Shown: positions 1-5,520 of the stretch, in pieces
Layout: each line of letters opens with the position of its first letter
Position numbering within the stretch: position 1 is the stretch's first letter
DNA from: an uncultured Spirochaetaceae bacterium
GTDB lineage: Bacteria > Spirochaetota > Spirochaetia > SZUA-6 > Bin103
Assembly (NCBI GenBank): GCA_913043885.1
Contig: CAJWOB010000122.1
Location: forward strand, 1-7,359
DNA length: 7,359 nt
Direction of reading: 5' to 3'
Made by a program: the position numbers and the translations under genes
Notes under the pieces: model-generated
Seen by the model: the letters and a program-made list of their open reading frames with translations, nothing else
What the model was told of the DNA's origin: nothing
Databases searched by the model: none

Positions 1-1479
1 CCCGCCGATCGCGACCCGCGTGGCTTCGATGCCCGCGCCGCCCATCAGTTGGTGGACAGTGACGGCCGCCACGACCTCGGCGCGCTCGCCGAGCGCTACC
101 TCGGCTACCGCCTGACCAGCGCCGAGACGGAGCGAGCCGACTCGGGTGACGGTACGCTGCCCCTCGAGCCGGAGGTGCTGCCCTGTGAGCGTGCGGATGT
201 CGCGCTGCAGCTCTGCGCCGGGCTGGAACGGCAGCTGGAAGGCATCGAGGCGGCTGACGTCTGGCGGGACATCGAGATGCCGCTGATGCCACTGCTTGTC
301 GAGATGGAGATGGCCGGCGTTGCCGTCAACGTGCACACCCTTACCAGCTACGCCGGACAGCTGGAGAAGGAGATCGCCTCCCACGAGGCCGATCTCCACC
401 GGCTGGCGGGCCGCGAGTTCAATCTCAACTCGCCGAAGCAGCTCGGTGAGGTGCTGTTCGACGAGCTGAAGATCAGCGCCAAGCCGAAGAAGACCCGCAC
501 CGGTCAATACATGACCAACGAGCAGGAGCTCACCCGCCACCTCGGCGCCCATCCCATCGTCGAGAAGATTCTCGAATACCGGGTGGTGCAGAAGCTCAAG
601 TCTACGTATGTCGACGCGCTCCCCGGCGCGGTCCATCCCGCGACCGGCCGCATCCACACCACGTTCAACCCGTTGGTGGCTGCCACCGGGCGACTGAACT
701 CCGAGAACCCGAATCTGCAGAACATCCCGATCCGTACCGAGCGCGGGCGCGAAATCCGTCGCGCGTTCGTGGCTGGTGGTGACGATCTCCGGCTGATTAC
801 CGCCGACTACTCGCAAATCGAGTTGAGGATTATCGCCTCGGTTACCGGCGACGAGGGGCTTATCGAGGACTTCGCGGCAGAGGTGGACATCCACGCCGCC
901 ACCGCCGCCAAGGTGTTCGACGTGCCCGTTGCGGAGGTAACCGAGGGTCAGCGCAGCCGGGCGAAGATGGTGAACTTCGGGCTGGCCTACGGCATGTCTT
1001 CGTTTGGCCTGTCACAGCGCCTGAACATACCGCGCGCCGAGGCCAAGGAGATCATCGAGCGCTACTTCGCCAAGTACCCCTCCATCGATCAGTACATGAC
1101 CGACACCGTCGACTTCGCGCGCGCCAACGGCTACGTCAAGACGCTACGCGGGCGACGTCGCTACCTGCGTGACATCAACTCCCGCAACCACACCGCTCGT
1201 GCCGCCGCCGAGCGGATTGCGATCAACGCACCGATTCAGGGCTCGGCGGCGGACATGATCAAGCTGGCGATGCTGGATATCGCGGTGTTGCTGCGCGAAC
1301 GGCAGCTGGAGTCACGGATGATCTTGCAGGTCCACGACGAGCTGGTGTTCGAGGCGCCGACCGCGGAGGTGGACGAGGTGGTGGCGCTGGCCGAGTCGGC
1401 CATGCGGCAGGCGATGCCGCTGCGGGTGCCAGTGGTGGTAGAGACCGCCGTTGGCGCCGACTGGCTGGAAGCGCACTAG
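1..1479 (+). CDS. polA: DNA polymerase I, C-terminal part (5' end outside window)
   Basis: This family A DNA polymerase fills gaps in replication and excision repair. The reading frame is open from base 1, so the 5' nuclease domain and most of the 3'-5' exonuclease domain lie upstream; 492 residues are visible. Counting from base 1, the polymerase domain shows motif A (DYSQIELR, catalytic D269 and steric-gate E274), the O-helix motif B (R318, K322, F326, Y330, matching E. coli R754, K758, F762, Y766) and motif C (VHDE, H445 and D446). The TGRLNSENPNLQNIPIR block precedes motif A. Forty-six residues follow the motif C aspartate, as in E. coli, so the C-terminus is complete. The remnant of exonuclease motif III (around residues 59-69, VLPCERADVAL) has lost the expected Tyr and Asp, so proofreading is probably absent. 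F326 predicts normal discrimination against dideoxynucleotides. The gene converges on aroC. Confidence 0.97.
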   Translation, partial: PADRDPRGFDARAAHQLVDSDGRHDLGALAERYLGYRLTSAETERADSGDGTLPLEPEVLPCERADVALQLCAGLERQLEGIEAADVWRDIEMPLMPLLVEMEMAGVAVNVHTLTSYAGQLEKEIASHEADLHRLAGREFNLNSPKQLGEVLFDELKISAKPKKTRTGQYMTNEQELTRHLGAHPIVEKILEYRVVQKLKSTYVDALPGAVHPATGRIHTTFNPLVAATGRLNSENPNLQNIPIRTERGREIRRAFVAGGDDLRLITADYSQIELRIIASVTGDEGLIEDFAAEVDIHAATAAKVFDVPVAEVTEGQRSRAKMVNFGLAYGMSSFGLSQRLNIPRAEAKEIIERYFAKYPSIDQYMTDTVDFARANGYVKTLRGRRRYLRDINSRNHTARAAAERIAINAPIQGSAADMIKLAMLDIAVLLRERQLESRMILQVHDELVFEAPTAEVDEVVALAESAMRQAMPLRVPVVVETAVGADWLEAH

Positions 1480-1495
1480 CCGCCTTTTGCCGCCA

Positions 1496-2581
1496 CTATC
1501 CCACCTTGCCTGCCTGGGCGCGCTGGCGCAGCGCGTGATCGACCAGTACCAACGCCATCATCGCGTCCACCAGCGGCACCGCCCGGGGGAGTACACAGGG
1601 GTCGTGCCGACCCCTCGGCTGTAGGACCGTCTCCTGTCCCTGGCGATCCACCGTCGCCTGTTCGCGGAGGATGGTAGCGGTCGGCTTGAACGCAGCGCGC
1701 ACCACGATGTCCTCGCCGTTGGAAATGCCGCCCTGGATGCCGCCGGAACGATTGGAGCGGGTGCGGACGCGTCCCCGCTCCATGTAGAACGGGTCGTTGT
1801 GCTCCCTCCCGGTCATGGTCACGCCGCCGAAGCCGCTTCCCACCTCGAAGCCCTTGCAGGCAGGCAGCGACAGCAGCGCCTTGGCCAGATCTGCATCCAG
1901 CTTGTCGAAGACCGGCTCGCCAAGGCCCGGGGGGACGCCGCAGGCAAGCGCTTCGACGATACCGCCCAGTGAGTCGCCGGCCTTGCGCGCGGCGTCGATC
2001 CTCTCCTCCATCTGATCGGCAGCGGTGGGATCTGGACAGCGGGTGATGTGAGCCTCCACCTGCTCTCGGCTGGGCGCCTGGGTGAGCGCGGCCCGCACAT
2101 CGGCCACCTGGAGGACGTAGGAGACCACCGACACCCCCCACAGCTCGCGCAGCACCGCCTGCGCGATGGCGCCGGCGGCTACCCGACCGACGGTCTCGCG
2201 CGCACTGGCCCGCCCGCCACCGCGCCAGTCGCGGCCGCCGTACTTGGCGTCGTAGGTGTAATCCGCGTGGGAGGGCCGATACTTGTCGCGCATTTCGTCG
2301 TAGTCGCCGGAGCGGGCGTCGGCGTTGCCTACCATCAAGTGGATCGGGGTGCCGGTGCTGGCGCCTTCGAACACGCCGCTGGTGATCTCTACGGTGTCGG
2401 CTTCCTGGCGCTGCGTGGTGATGCGACTCTGACCCGGCCGGCGACGGTCCAGCTCTCGCTGCACCAGCGACCGGTCGATCGGCAGCCCGGGTGGACAGCC
2501 GTCCACCACCACGCCTACCGCGGGACCGTGCGACTCGCCCCACGTAGTTACCCGAAACAGGACACCAAAGCTGCTGGCCAC
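1496..2581 (-). CDS. aroC: Chorismate synthase
   Basis: This enzyme carries out the last step of the shikimate pathway: it converts 5-enolpyruvylshikimate-3-phosphate to chorismate using reduced FMN. The 361-residue length is typical. All three family signatures are visible: GESHG near residues 15-19 (H18), RPSHADYTY at 102-110 (H105) followed by GGGRASARET at 121-130, and GRHDPCVLPRAVP at 324-336. H18 and H105 match the two conserved active-site histidines. The start chosen is the GTG at 2579-2581, giving MASSFGVLFRVTTWGESHG, where family members begin. An in-frame GTG seven codons upstream (2600-2602) is possible but lies in the promoter-like inverted repeat. There is no Shine-Dalgarno; a TATCCT box sits 9 nt before the GTG. 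No other shikimate gene is adjacent. The frame stays open far upstream antisense to the next genes, which I take as a GC-rich artefact. Confidence 0.97.
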   Translation of the reverse strand: MASSFGVLFRVTTWGESHGPAVGVVVDGCPPGLPIDRSLVQRELDRRRPGQSRITTQRQEADTVEITSGVFEGASTGTPIHLMVGNADARSGDYDEMRDKYRPSHADYTYDAKYGGRDWRGGGRASARETVGRVAAGAIAQAVLRELWGVSVVSYVLQVADVRAALTQAPSREQVEAHITRCPDPTAADQMEERIDAARKAGDSLGGIVEALACGVPPGLGEPVFDKLDADLAKALLSLPACKGFEVGSGFGGVTMTGREHNDPFYMERGRVRTRSNRSGGIQGGISNGEDIVVRAAFKPTATILREQATVDRQGQETVLQPRGRHDPCVLPRAVPLVDAMMALVLVDHALRQRAQAGKVG

Positions 2582-2603
2582 GGTGCGGGGAGGATACCGC
2601 ACC
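2582..2603 (-). repeat. Perfect inverted repeat over the aroC start region, candidate operator
   Basis: GGTGCGG (2582-2588) and CCGCACC (2597-2603) form a perfect 7-bp inverted repeat with an 8-bp centre. The repeat directly abuts the aroC GTG start codon, and its centre contains the TATCCT box (2591-2596 on the minus strand). A dyad in this place could be a repressor site that covers the -10 region, or a hairpin at the 5' end of a longer transcript. The dyad is seen directly; any role is inference. Confidence 0.45.
2591..2596 (-). promoter_or_regulatory. Putative -10 box (TATCCT) of aroC
   Basis: Read on the minus strand, TATCCT fits the TANNNT -10 pattern and lies 9 nt before the GTG start. 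Transcription would then begin at or within about 3 nt of the start codon, giving a leaderless or nearly leaderless mRNA. No Shine-Dalgarno is present and I see no good -35 hexamer. Confidence 0.4.
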
Positions 2604-2662
2604 AGCTCGGGTGACGCCGACCCGCCGCTCGACCGGACTGTCGCCGGCCTCGGCGGAACCGA

Positions 2663-2668
2663 TACGCT
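2663..2668 (+). promoter_or_regulatory. Putative -10 box (TACGCT) of the HD-domain gene
   Basis: TACGCT matches TANNNT and is followed by exactly 6 nt (GCTGCC) and the ATG at 2675. No Shine-Dalgarno is visible in front of the ATG, so the transcript is probably leaderless. A short dyad, CGCCG-GCCT-CGGCG, lies just upstream at 2642-2655. The -35 region has no convincing match. Confidence 0.45.
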
Positions 2669-2674
2669 GCTGCC

Positions 2675-3265
2675 ATGACTGCCGACGACGACCGTCTCGA
2701 CGCCCAGATCCGCTTTCTCTCGGAGGCGCAGTGTCTCACAGGAGTACTGCGCCGCAGCGTGGTCGGCGACTCGCCGCGTCGGGAGAATGCCGCCGAGCAC
2801 TCCTGGCACGTTGCCCTCATGGCCGTGGTGCTCGCCGAGCACGCGGCCGAGGAGGTAAACCTGTCGCGGGTGGTGGCGATGCTGCTGGTCCACGACGTGG
2901 TGGAGGTGGATGCCGGCGATACCTTCGTCTACGACGCGGCGGCCAAGCGCGGGCAGGAGGAGCGGGAGCGCGCCGCCGCGGACCGCCTGTTCGCACTGCT
3001 CCCCGAGCCTACCGGCGGGCAGCTGCGTACCCTCTGGGATGAGTTCGAGGCCGGTGCCAGCGCCGAAGCGAAGTTTGCCAAGGCGCTCGATCGTTTTCAG
3101 CCGGTGCTGATGAACTGGCGAGGCGACGGCGCTGGCTGGCGCAAACACGCCATCGCCGCGCAGGACGTGCTCGAGGTCAATCAGCCGATCGCCGCCGGCG
3201 CGCCCAAGCTGTGGGAGCGGGTCGAGGCCATGGTGGCGGAGGCCCAATCCGCCGGCTCGTTGTAG
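2675..3265 (+). CDS. HD-domain phosphohydrolase (YfbR/HDDC2-like)
   Basis: This 196-residue HD-superfamily protein resembles the YfbR/HDDC2 group of 5'-deoxynucleotidases, which remove phosphate from dNMPs. The expected metal site is present: EHSWH gives H42, LLVHD gives H73 and D74, and ALDR gives D139. E77 (VHDVVE) and D82 (AGD) fit the conserved second-shell positions. The block from about 114 to 147 (GGQLRTLWDEFEAGASAEAKFAKALDRFQPVLMNW) closely resembles the corresponding part of eukaryotic HDDC2, where SAEAKFVKQLD is conserved. The length is usual for the family, there is no signal peptide, and it is probably cytoplasmic. Substrate assignment is inference from family membership; many bacterial members are annotated only as HD hydrolases. 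The ATG at 2675 is preceded by a TACGCT box rather than a ribosome binding site. It diverges from aroC and lies 9 bp before the SDR gene, so the two may be co-transcribed. Confidence 0.9.
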   Translation: MTADDDRLDAQIRFLSEAQCLTGVLRRSVVGDSPRRENAAEHSWHVALMAVVLAEHAAEEVNLSRVVAMLLVHDVVEVDAGDTFVYDAAAKRGQEERERAAADRLFALLPEPTGGQLRTLWDEFEAGASAEAKFAKALDRFQPVLMNWRGDGAGWRKHAIAAQDVLEVNQPIAAGAPKLWERVEAMVAEAQSAGSL

Positions 3266-3268
3266 GCT
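3263..3268 (+). promoter_or_regulatory. Putative -10 box (TAGGCT) of the SDR gene, overlapping the upstream stop codon
   Basis: TAGGCT fits TANNNT, and 6 nt (AGCGCC) separate it from the GTG at 3275, the same spacing as at the HD gene. Its first three bases are the TAG stop codon of the HD gene. The internal AGG could instead act as a weak ribosome binding site 8 nt before the GTG, so translational coupling is the alternative reading. Confidence 0.35.
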
Positions 3269-3274
3269 AGCGCC

Positions 3275-4048
3275 GTGGACCTGCAAGGTCGGGTGGCGAT
3301 CGTTACCGGGGCGAGCTCCGGCATTGGACGGGGTATCGCCCACGAGCTGGCGCGAGAGGGTGCTCGGGTGGTGGTGGCGGACATCCAGGAACAGCCCAAG
3401 GTGGGCAAGTACCACGAGACCGAGCCGCATCCGCCGACGGCGCAGGAGATCGTGGCGGCCGGCGGTGAGGCGGTCTTTCAGCAAACGGACGTGGCGGACG
3501 AGGAGCAGGTCAGGGCGCTGCTGGATCGGGCCAGCGGGGAGTTCGGTCAGCTGGATGTGCTGATCAACAACGCCGGCATCAGCAAGGTGGTCGATTCTCA
3601 GCAGCTGGCGGTGGAGGACTACGACCGCATTGTCGCCGTCAATCAACGGGCCGCCTTTATCGCCACCAAGTTTGCGGTGCCCCTACTACGGCAATCGGAC
3701 GCCGGGCGCATCGTCCACATAGCGTCGGTGCACGCCTACGGCGGCGGCGCCGGAGCGGCGTATGCAGCCAGCAAGGCGGCGGTAGTCAACCTTGCCCGCG
3801 ATACGGCGCTGGAGCTCGGACCGCACGGCATCACCTGCAACGTCATCTGCCCCGGGTACGTCGAGACGCCGATTCAGGACTATCTGAGCCCTGCCCAGGT
3901 GGAGGCATCGCGCCAACGCACCGCTCTGCCGCGCCTTGGCCTGCCCCGCGATATCGGTCGCGCGGTGGTTTTCCTGGCGTCCGACGACGCCGAGTGGATA
4001 ACCGGTGCCAGCCTTCTGGTCGACGGCGGCTTCACCGCCGGCACGTAG
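3275..4048 (+). CDS. Short-chain dehydrogenase/reductase (SDR), NAD-preferring type
   Basis: This is a classical SDR of 257 residues with a Rossmann fold for NAD(P)-linked oxidation or reduction of an alcohol or ketone. Visible motifs are TGASSGIG (11-18), D36 at the end of the second beta strand (suggesting NAD over NADP), TDV (71-73), NNAG (98-101), N123, catalytic S151 with Y163-x3-K167, and PGYVETP (193-199). The C-terminal ITGASLLVDGGF block is standard. After beta 2 there is an extra loop of roughly 10 to 15 residues (about 41-56, including KYHETEPHPPT), which I associate loosely with glucose-1-dehydrogenase-like SDRs. The substrate cannot be read from the sequence. GTG at 3275 is chosen because it places TGASSGIG 10 residues in, as usual. 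The gene starts 9 bp after the HD gene. Confidence 0.93.
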   Translation: MDLQGRVAIVTGASSGIGRGIAHELAREGARVVVADIQEQPKVGKYHETEPHPPTAQEIVAAGGEAVFQQTDVADEEQVRALLDRASGEFGQLDVLINNAGISKVVDSQQLAVEDYDRIVAVNQRAAFIATKFAVPLLRQSDAGRIVHIASVHAYGGGAGAAYAASKAAVVNLARDTALELGPHGITCNVICPGYVETPIQDYLSPAQVEASRQRTALPRLGLPRDIGRAVVFLASDDAEWITGASLLVDGGFTAGT

Positions 4049-4050
4049 CG

Positions 4051-4085
4051 GTACTGCGGTTGTTGCCGGCCCTGTGGTGCAGTAC
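4051..4085 (+). repeat. Inverted repeat GTACTGC-N21-GCAGTAC after the SDR gene
   Basis: A perfect 7-bp inverted repeat begins 2 bp after the SDR stop codon (arms 4051-4057 and 4079-4085). The right arm is followed by TTTGTG. It could be a long-loop terminator for the SDR transcript, although the 21-nt loop and the short T run are poor for that, or an operator, because the right arm overlaps the candidate -10 of the next gene. Only the repeat itself is certain. Confidence 0.35.
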
Positions 4086-4088
4086 TTT
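4060..4088 (+). promoter_or_regulatory. Weak candidate promoter for the 73-residue protein gene
   Basis: TTGTTG (4060-4065) and TACTTT (4083-4088) are separated by 17 bp, the ideal spacing. Each hexamer matches only three of six consensus bases. Transcription would start near 4095 and leave a leader of about 30 nt, which fits this gene having a Shine-Dalgarno sequence. Confidence 0.25.
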
Positions 4089-4116
4089 GTGCGGGCGTCA
4101 TCCTGGCGCTTCACTC

Positions 4117-4123
4117 AGGGGGA
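4117..4123 (+). promoter_or_regulatory. Ribosome binding site that fixes the start at 4128
   Basis: AGGGGGA lies 4 to 5 nt before the ATG at 4128. This favours that ATG over an in-frame ATG at 4005, which would overlap the end of the SDR gene by 44 bases and add 41 residues of shadow sequence. Confidence 0.6.
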
Positions 4124-4127
4124 TTCT

Positions 4128-4349
4128 ATGGCCAGAAGGTCCAGGCACAGCGCGCAGAAACGAAGGCGAGAGTTGGCACGCGCAGAGAAGCACGAGAAAA
4201 AGCGCGAGCGCCGGGCTACGCATCAGGATCCGGACGCCGAGACGCTGATCGCGGAGTATCGCGGTATCGACCTGCCCACGGACGTCTACCGAGAAGAGGA
4301 AGAGAACGAAGAAGAGAACGGCGACGAGGAGAACCAGGAGCAGAGCTAG
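4128..4349 (+). CDS. Small charge-segregated protein of unknown function, 73 residues
   Basis: I do not recognise this gene. The 73-residue product is split by charge. Residues 1-30 hold 14 Arg/Lys (RRSR, KRRR, EKKRERR) and four Glu and are likely to form one basic helix. Residues 31-53 (THQDPDAETL to TDVY) are mixed, with the only aliphatic stretch, TLIAEYRGIDLP. Residues 54-73 are almost all Glu, Asn, Asp and Gln. There is no membrane segment, signal peptide or cysteine. A basic head and acidic tail could bind nucleic acid or ribosomes, but this is a guess from composition. The gene has its own ribosome binding site, lies 79 bp after the SDR gene, and its stop codon overlaps that of the convergent transporter gene in CTAG. 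Compositional bias means a spurious frame cannot be fully excluded, but the start signal and gene packing favour a real gene. Confidence 0.7.
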   Translation: MARRSRHSAQKRRRELARAEKHEKKRERRATHQDPDAETLIAEYRGIDLPTDVYREEEENEEENGDEENQEQS

Positions 4350-5305
4350 TTTCGCGTCGCCGCTGACGCCGCGGCGTCCCTCTTGCCCTTCTTGCCGCTG
4401 TTGACCAAGTAGATTCCTGCGGCCACCAGTAGCGCTCCGCCAGCCAGCGCGGCGGGAAGCCGCTCTCCCAATATCGCCCACCCGAGCAGGATCCCGCACA
4501 AAGGCGTGGCCAGGGAGGGTGTGGCCAGCGTGCTGGCGCGGTAGCGGCGCAGCAGCGCCTGGAAGGCGGCGAACCCAAACCCCGAAATGACCACGCCGGT
4601 GTAGAGCGTGGCCAGCCACTGTGCGCCGCTGAGCGGCTGCCAGAGATGGCGTTCCAAACCCCAGGCAAGCGCCCCGGTCACCGGGACGCTGAGTGCCATC
4701 ATCCACACCAGCAGCCGCTCCGGTGGGACTGTCGACATCAGGCGCTTGGACACCGCCTGCCGCAGTCCCAAACCAGCCGCGGACGCCAGCACCATGGCGT
4801 CGCCGAGAAGGAAGCCATCGGAAAGCGCGGTGGCGTCCTCGCTTGGCGGTGCCGCTGCGATCGCCGCCAGGGCGACACCTGCGAGTCCAAGCAGGCTGCC
4901 AGCGCTGGTACGCCAGGTGAGCCGGTCTCCGGCCACGAACAGGTGCGCGAAGATCGCGGTGAAGAAGGGGAAGGTGTTCATCAGCACGACGGAACGCACC
5001 GACAGGGTGAGGCTGGTGCCGTGTATGAGCCCCAGAACCTGAAGGCTGAACAGCAACGAGAGGCCACAGAGTGGCAGCAGCTCGCCCGGCCTGAGGCGCA
5101 GCGATACGCCCGCCACCGCGGACCATCCGAGCAGGAACACCAGCCCTAGGGCAGTTCGCGCCGTCAGCAACGAGAGCGACGGTAGCCCGCCTACCCCCAC
5201 CTTAATCGCTACAGCGTTGCCGCCCCAGAGCAGCGCCAGTCCCAAAGCCGCCGCAATTGCCCACGGCGTCGGAGGGCGGACGTTGGCGGGCGGCGGTGCT
5301 GGCAT
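4346..5305 (-). CDS. EamA/DMT-family transporter (RhaT/YdcZ-like exporter)
   Basis: This is an inner-membrane protein of 319 residues with about ten hydrophobic segments, near residues 14-34, 42-60, 72-92, 98-124, 134-151, 165-181, 197-215, 228-250, 258-277 and 286-302, arranged as two EamA repeats. The second repeat ends with the characteristic LGERLPAALAGGALLVAAGIYL pattern, and the first has the matching AGDRLTWRTSAGSLLGLAGV. The C-terminus is basic (KKGKRD), as expected for a cytoplasmic tail. DMT family members export amino acids, nucleobases or other small metabolites; the substrate cannot be predicted. ATG at 5303-5305 is the start; there is no Shine-Dalgarno, but a TACGGT box lies 8 nt upstream. 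The 3' end overlaps the convergent small gene by 4 bp. The N-terminus is Pro/Ala-rich before the first membrane segment. Confidence 0.94.
   Translation of the reverse strand: MPAPPPANVRPPTPWAIAAALGLALLWGGNAVAIKVGVGGLPSLSLLTARTALGLVFLLGWSAVAGVSLRLRPGELLPLCGLSLLFSLQVLGLIHGTSLTLSVRSVVLMNTFPFFTAIFAHLFVAGDRLTWRTSAGSLLGLAGVALAAIAAAPPSEDATALSDGFLLGDAMVLASAAGLGLRQAVSKRLMSTVPPERLLVWMMALSVPVTGALAWGLERHLWQPLSGAQWLATLYTGVVISGFGFAAFQALLRRYRASTLATPSLATPLCGILLGWAILGERLPAALAGGALLVAAGIYLVNSGKKGKRDAAASAATRN
4365..4378. repeat. Perfect 14-bp palindrome near the convergent gene ends
   Basis: GACGCCGCGGCGTC is fully self-complementary and begins 16 bp after the stop codon of the 73-residue protein gene, inside the last codons of the transporter gene. 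On the plus strand it is followed by pyrimidine-rich sequence (CCTCTTGCCC). It could help end transcription of the small gene, or be a chance palindrome in Ala/Asp codons. It lacks a clean T run. Confidence 0.3.
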
Positions 5306-5313
5306 GTGGGCGC

Positions 5314-5333
5314 ACCGTATCAGCGTTTCGCTG
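5314..5333 (-). promoter_or_regulatory. Putative -10 box (TACGGT) of the transporter gene with adjacent dyad
   Basis: On the minus strand TACGGT (5314-5319) fits TANNNT and stands 8 nt before the ATG at 5305. One base further upstream is the dyad CAGCG-AAA-CGCTG (5321-5333), which would lie in the spacer region of the promoter and might be an operator. No Shine-Dalgarno is present. Both calls rest on short matches. Confidence 0.35.
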
Positions 5334-5431
5334 GTGATTCACGCCGCTCGCATGGCGGCTGAGGTTCTATTTGTAGGTGGGCGCTGCCGGCCCGGTTGGG
5401 ATGAGCGGTACGAGGCGCCGCCTAGTCGCGA

Positions 5432-5459
5432 CGCCAGGAAGGAAGCGCGCCTCCTGGCG
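5432..5459 (-). terminator. Candidate stem-loop terminator after the small heat-shock gene
   Basis: CGCCAGGA (5432-5439) and TCCTGGCG (5452-5459) can pair as a perfect 8-bp GC-rich stem with a 12-nt loop, about 60 nt after the stop codon of the heat-shock gene. Neither strand has a following T run, so it is not a textbook intrinsic terminator; it may work with Rho or protect the 3' end. The rest of 5306-5520 holds the transporter promoter candidate and no convincing gene. Confidence 0.4.
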
Positions 5460-5520
5460 GATCGGGCGCTGCCGAGAACGACAGCACCGCGACCGCCACT
5501 GGAGGTGGGCTAACGGTGGG

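Noticed and set aside
1519..1535. Stem CGCGCT-GGCGC-AGCGCG about 40 nt after the polA stop, as a polA terminator.
   Set aside because: It lies in the last aroC codons, where GC-rich Arg/Ala/Gln codons easily form such dyads, and no T run follows.
1496..3646. A 716-codon open frame on the minus strand that joins aroC to sequence antisense to the HD and SDR genes.
   Set aside because: Only the last 361 codons resemble chorismate synthase. The upstream part is the antisense of two well-supported genes, and long open antisense frames are common in GC-rich DNA.
4005..4127. A longer form of the small charged protein, beginning at 4005.
   Set aside because: It would overlap the SDR gene in another frame; the ribosome binding site directly before 4128 favours the shorter form.
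5379..5474. An 11-bp direct repeat GGGCGCTGCCG (5379-5389 and 5464-5474).
   Set aside because: Low-complexity GC-rich words of this length recur by chance; there are no further copies nearby and no attachment-site or element context.
5351..5513. A possible plus-strand gene of 53 codons in the gap before the heat-shock gene (MAAEVLFVGG and onward).
   Set aside because: It has no ribosome binding site or TANNNT box, its third-position GC looks low for a gene in this window, and the sequence suggests no family.
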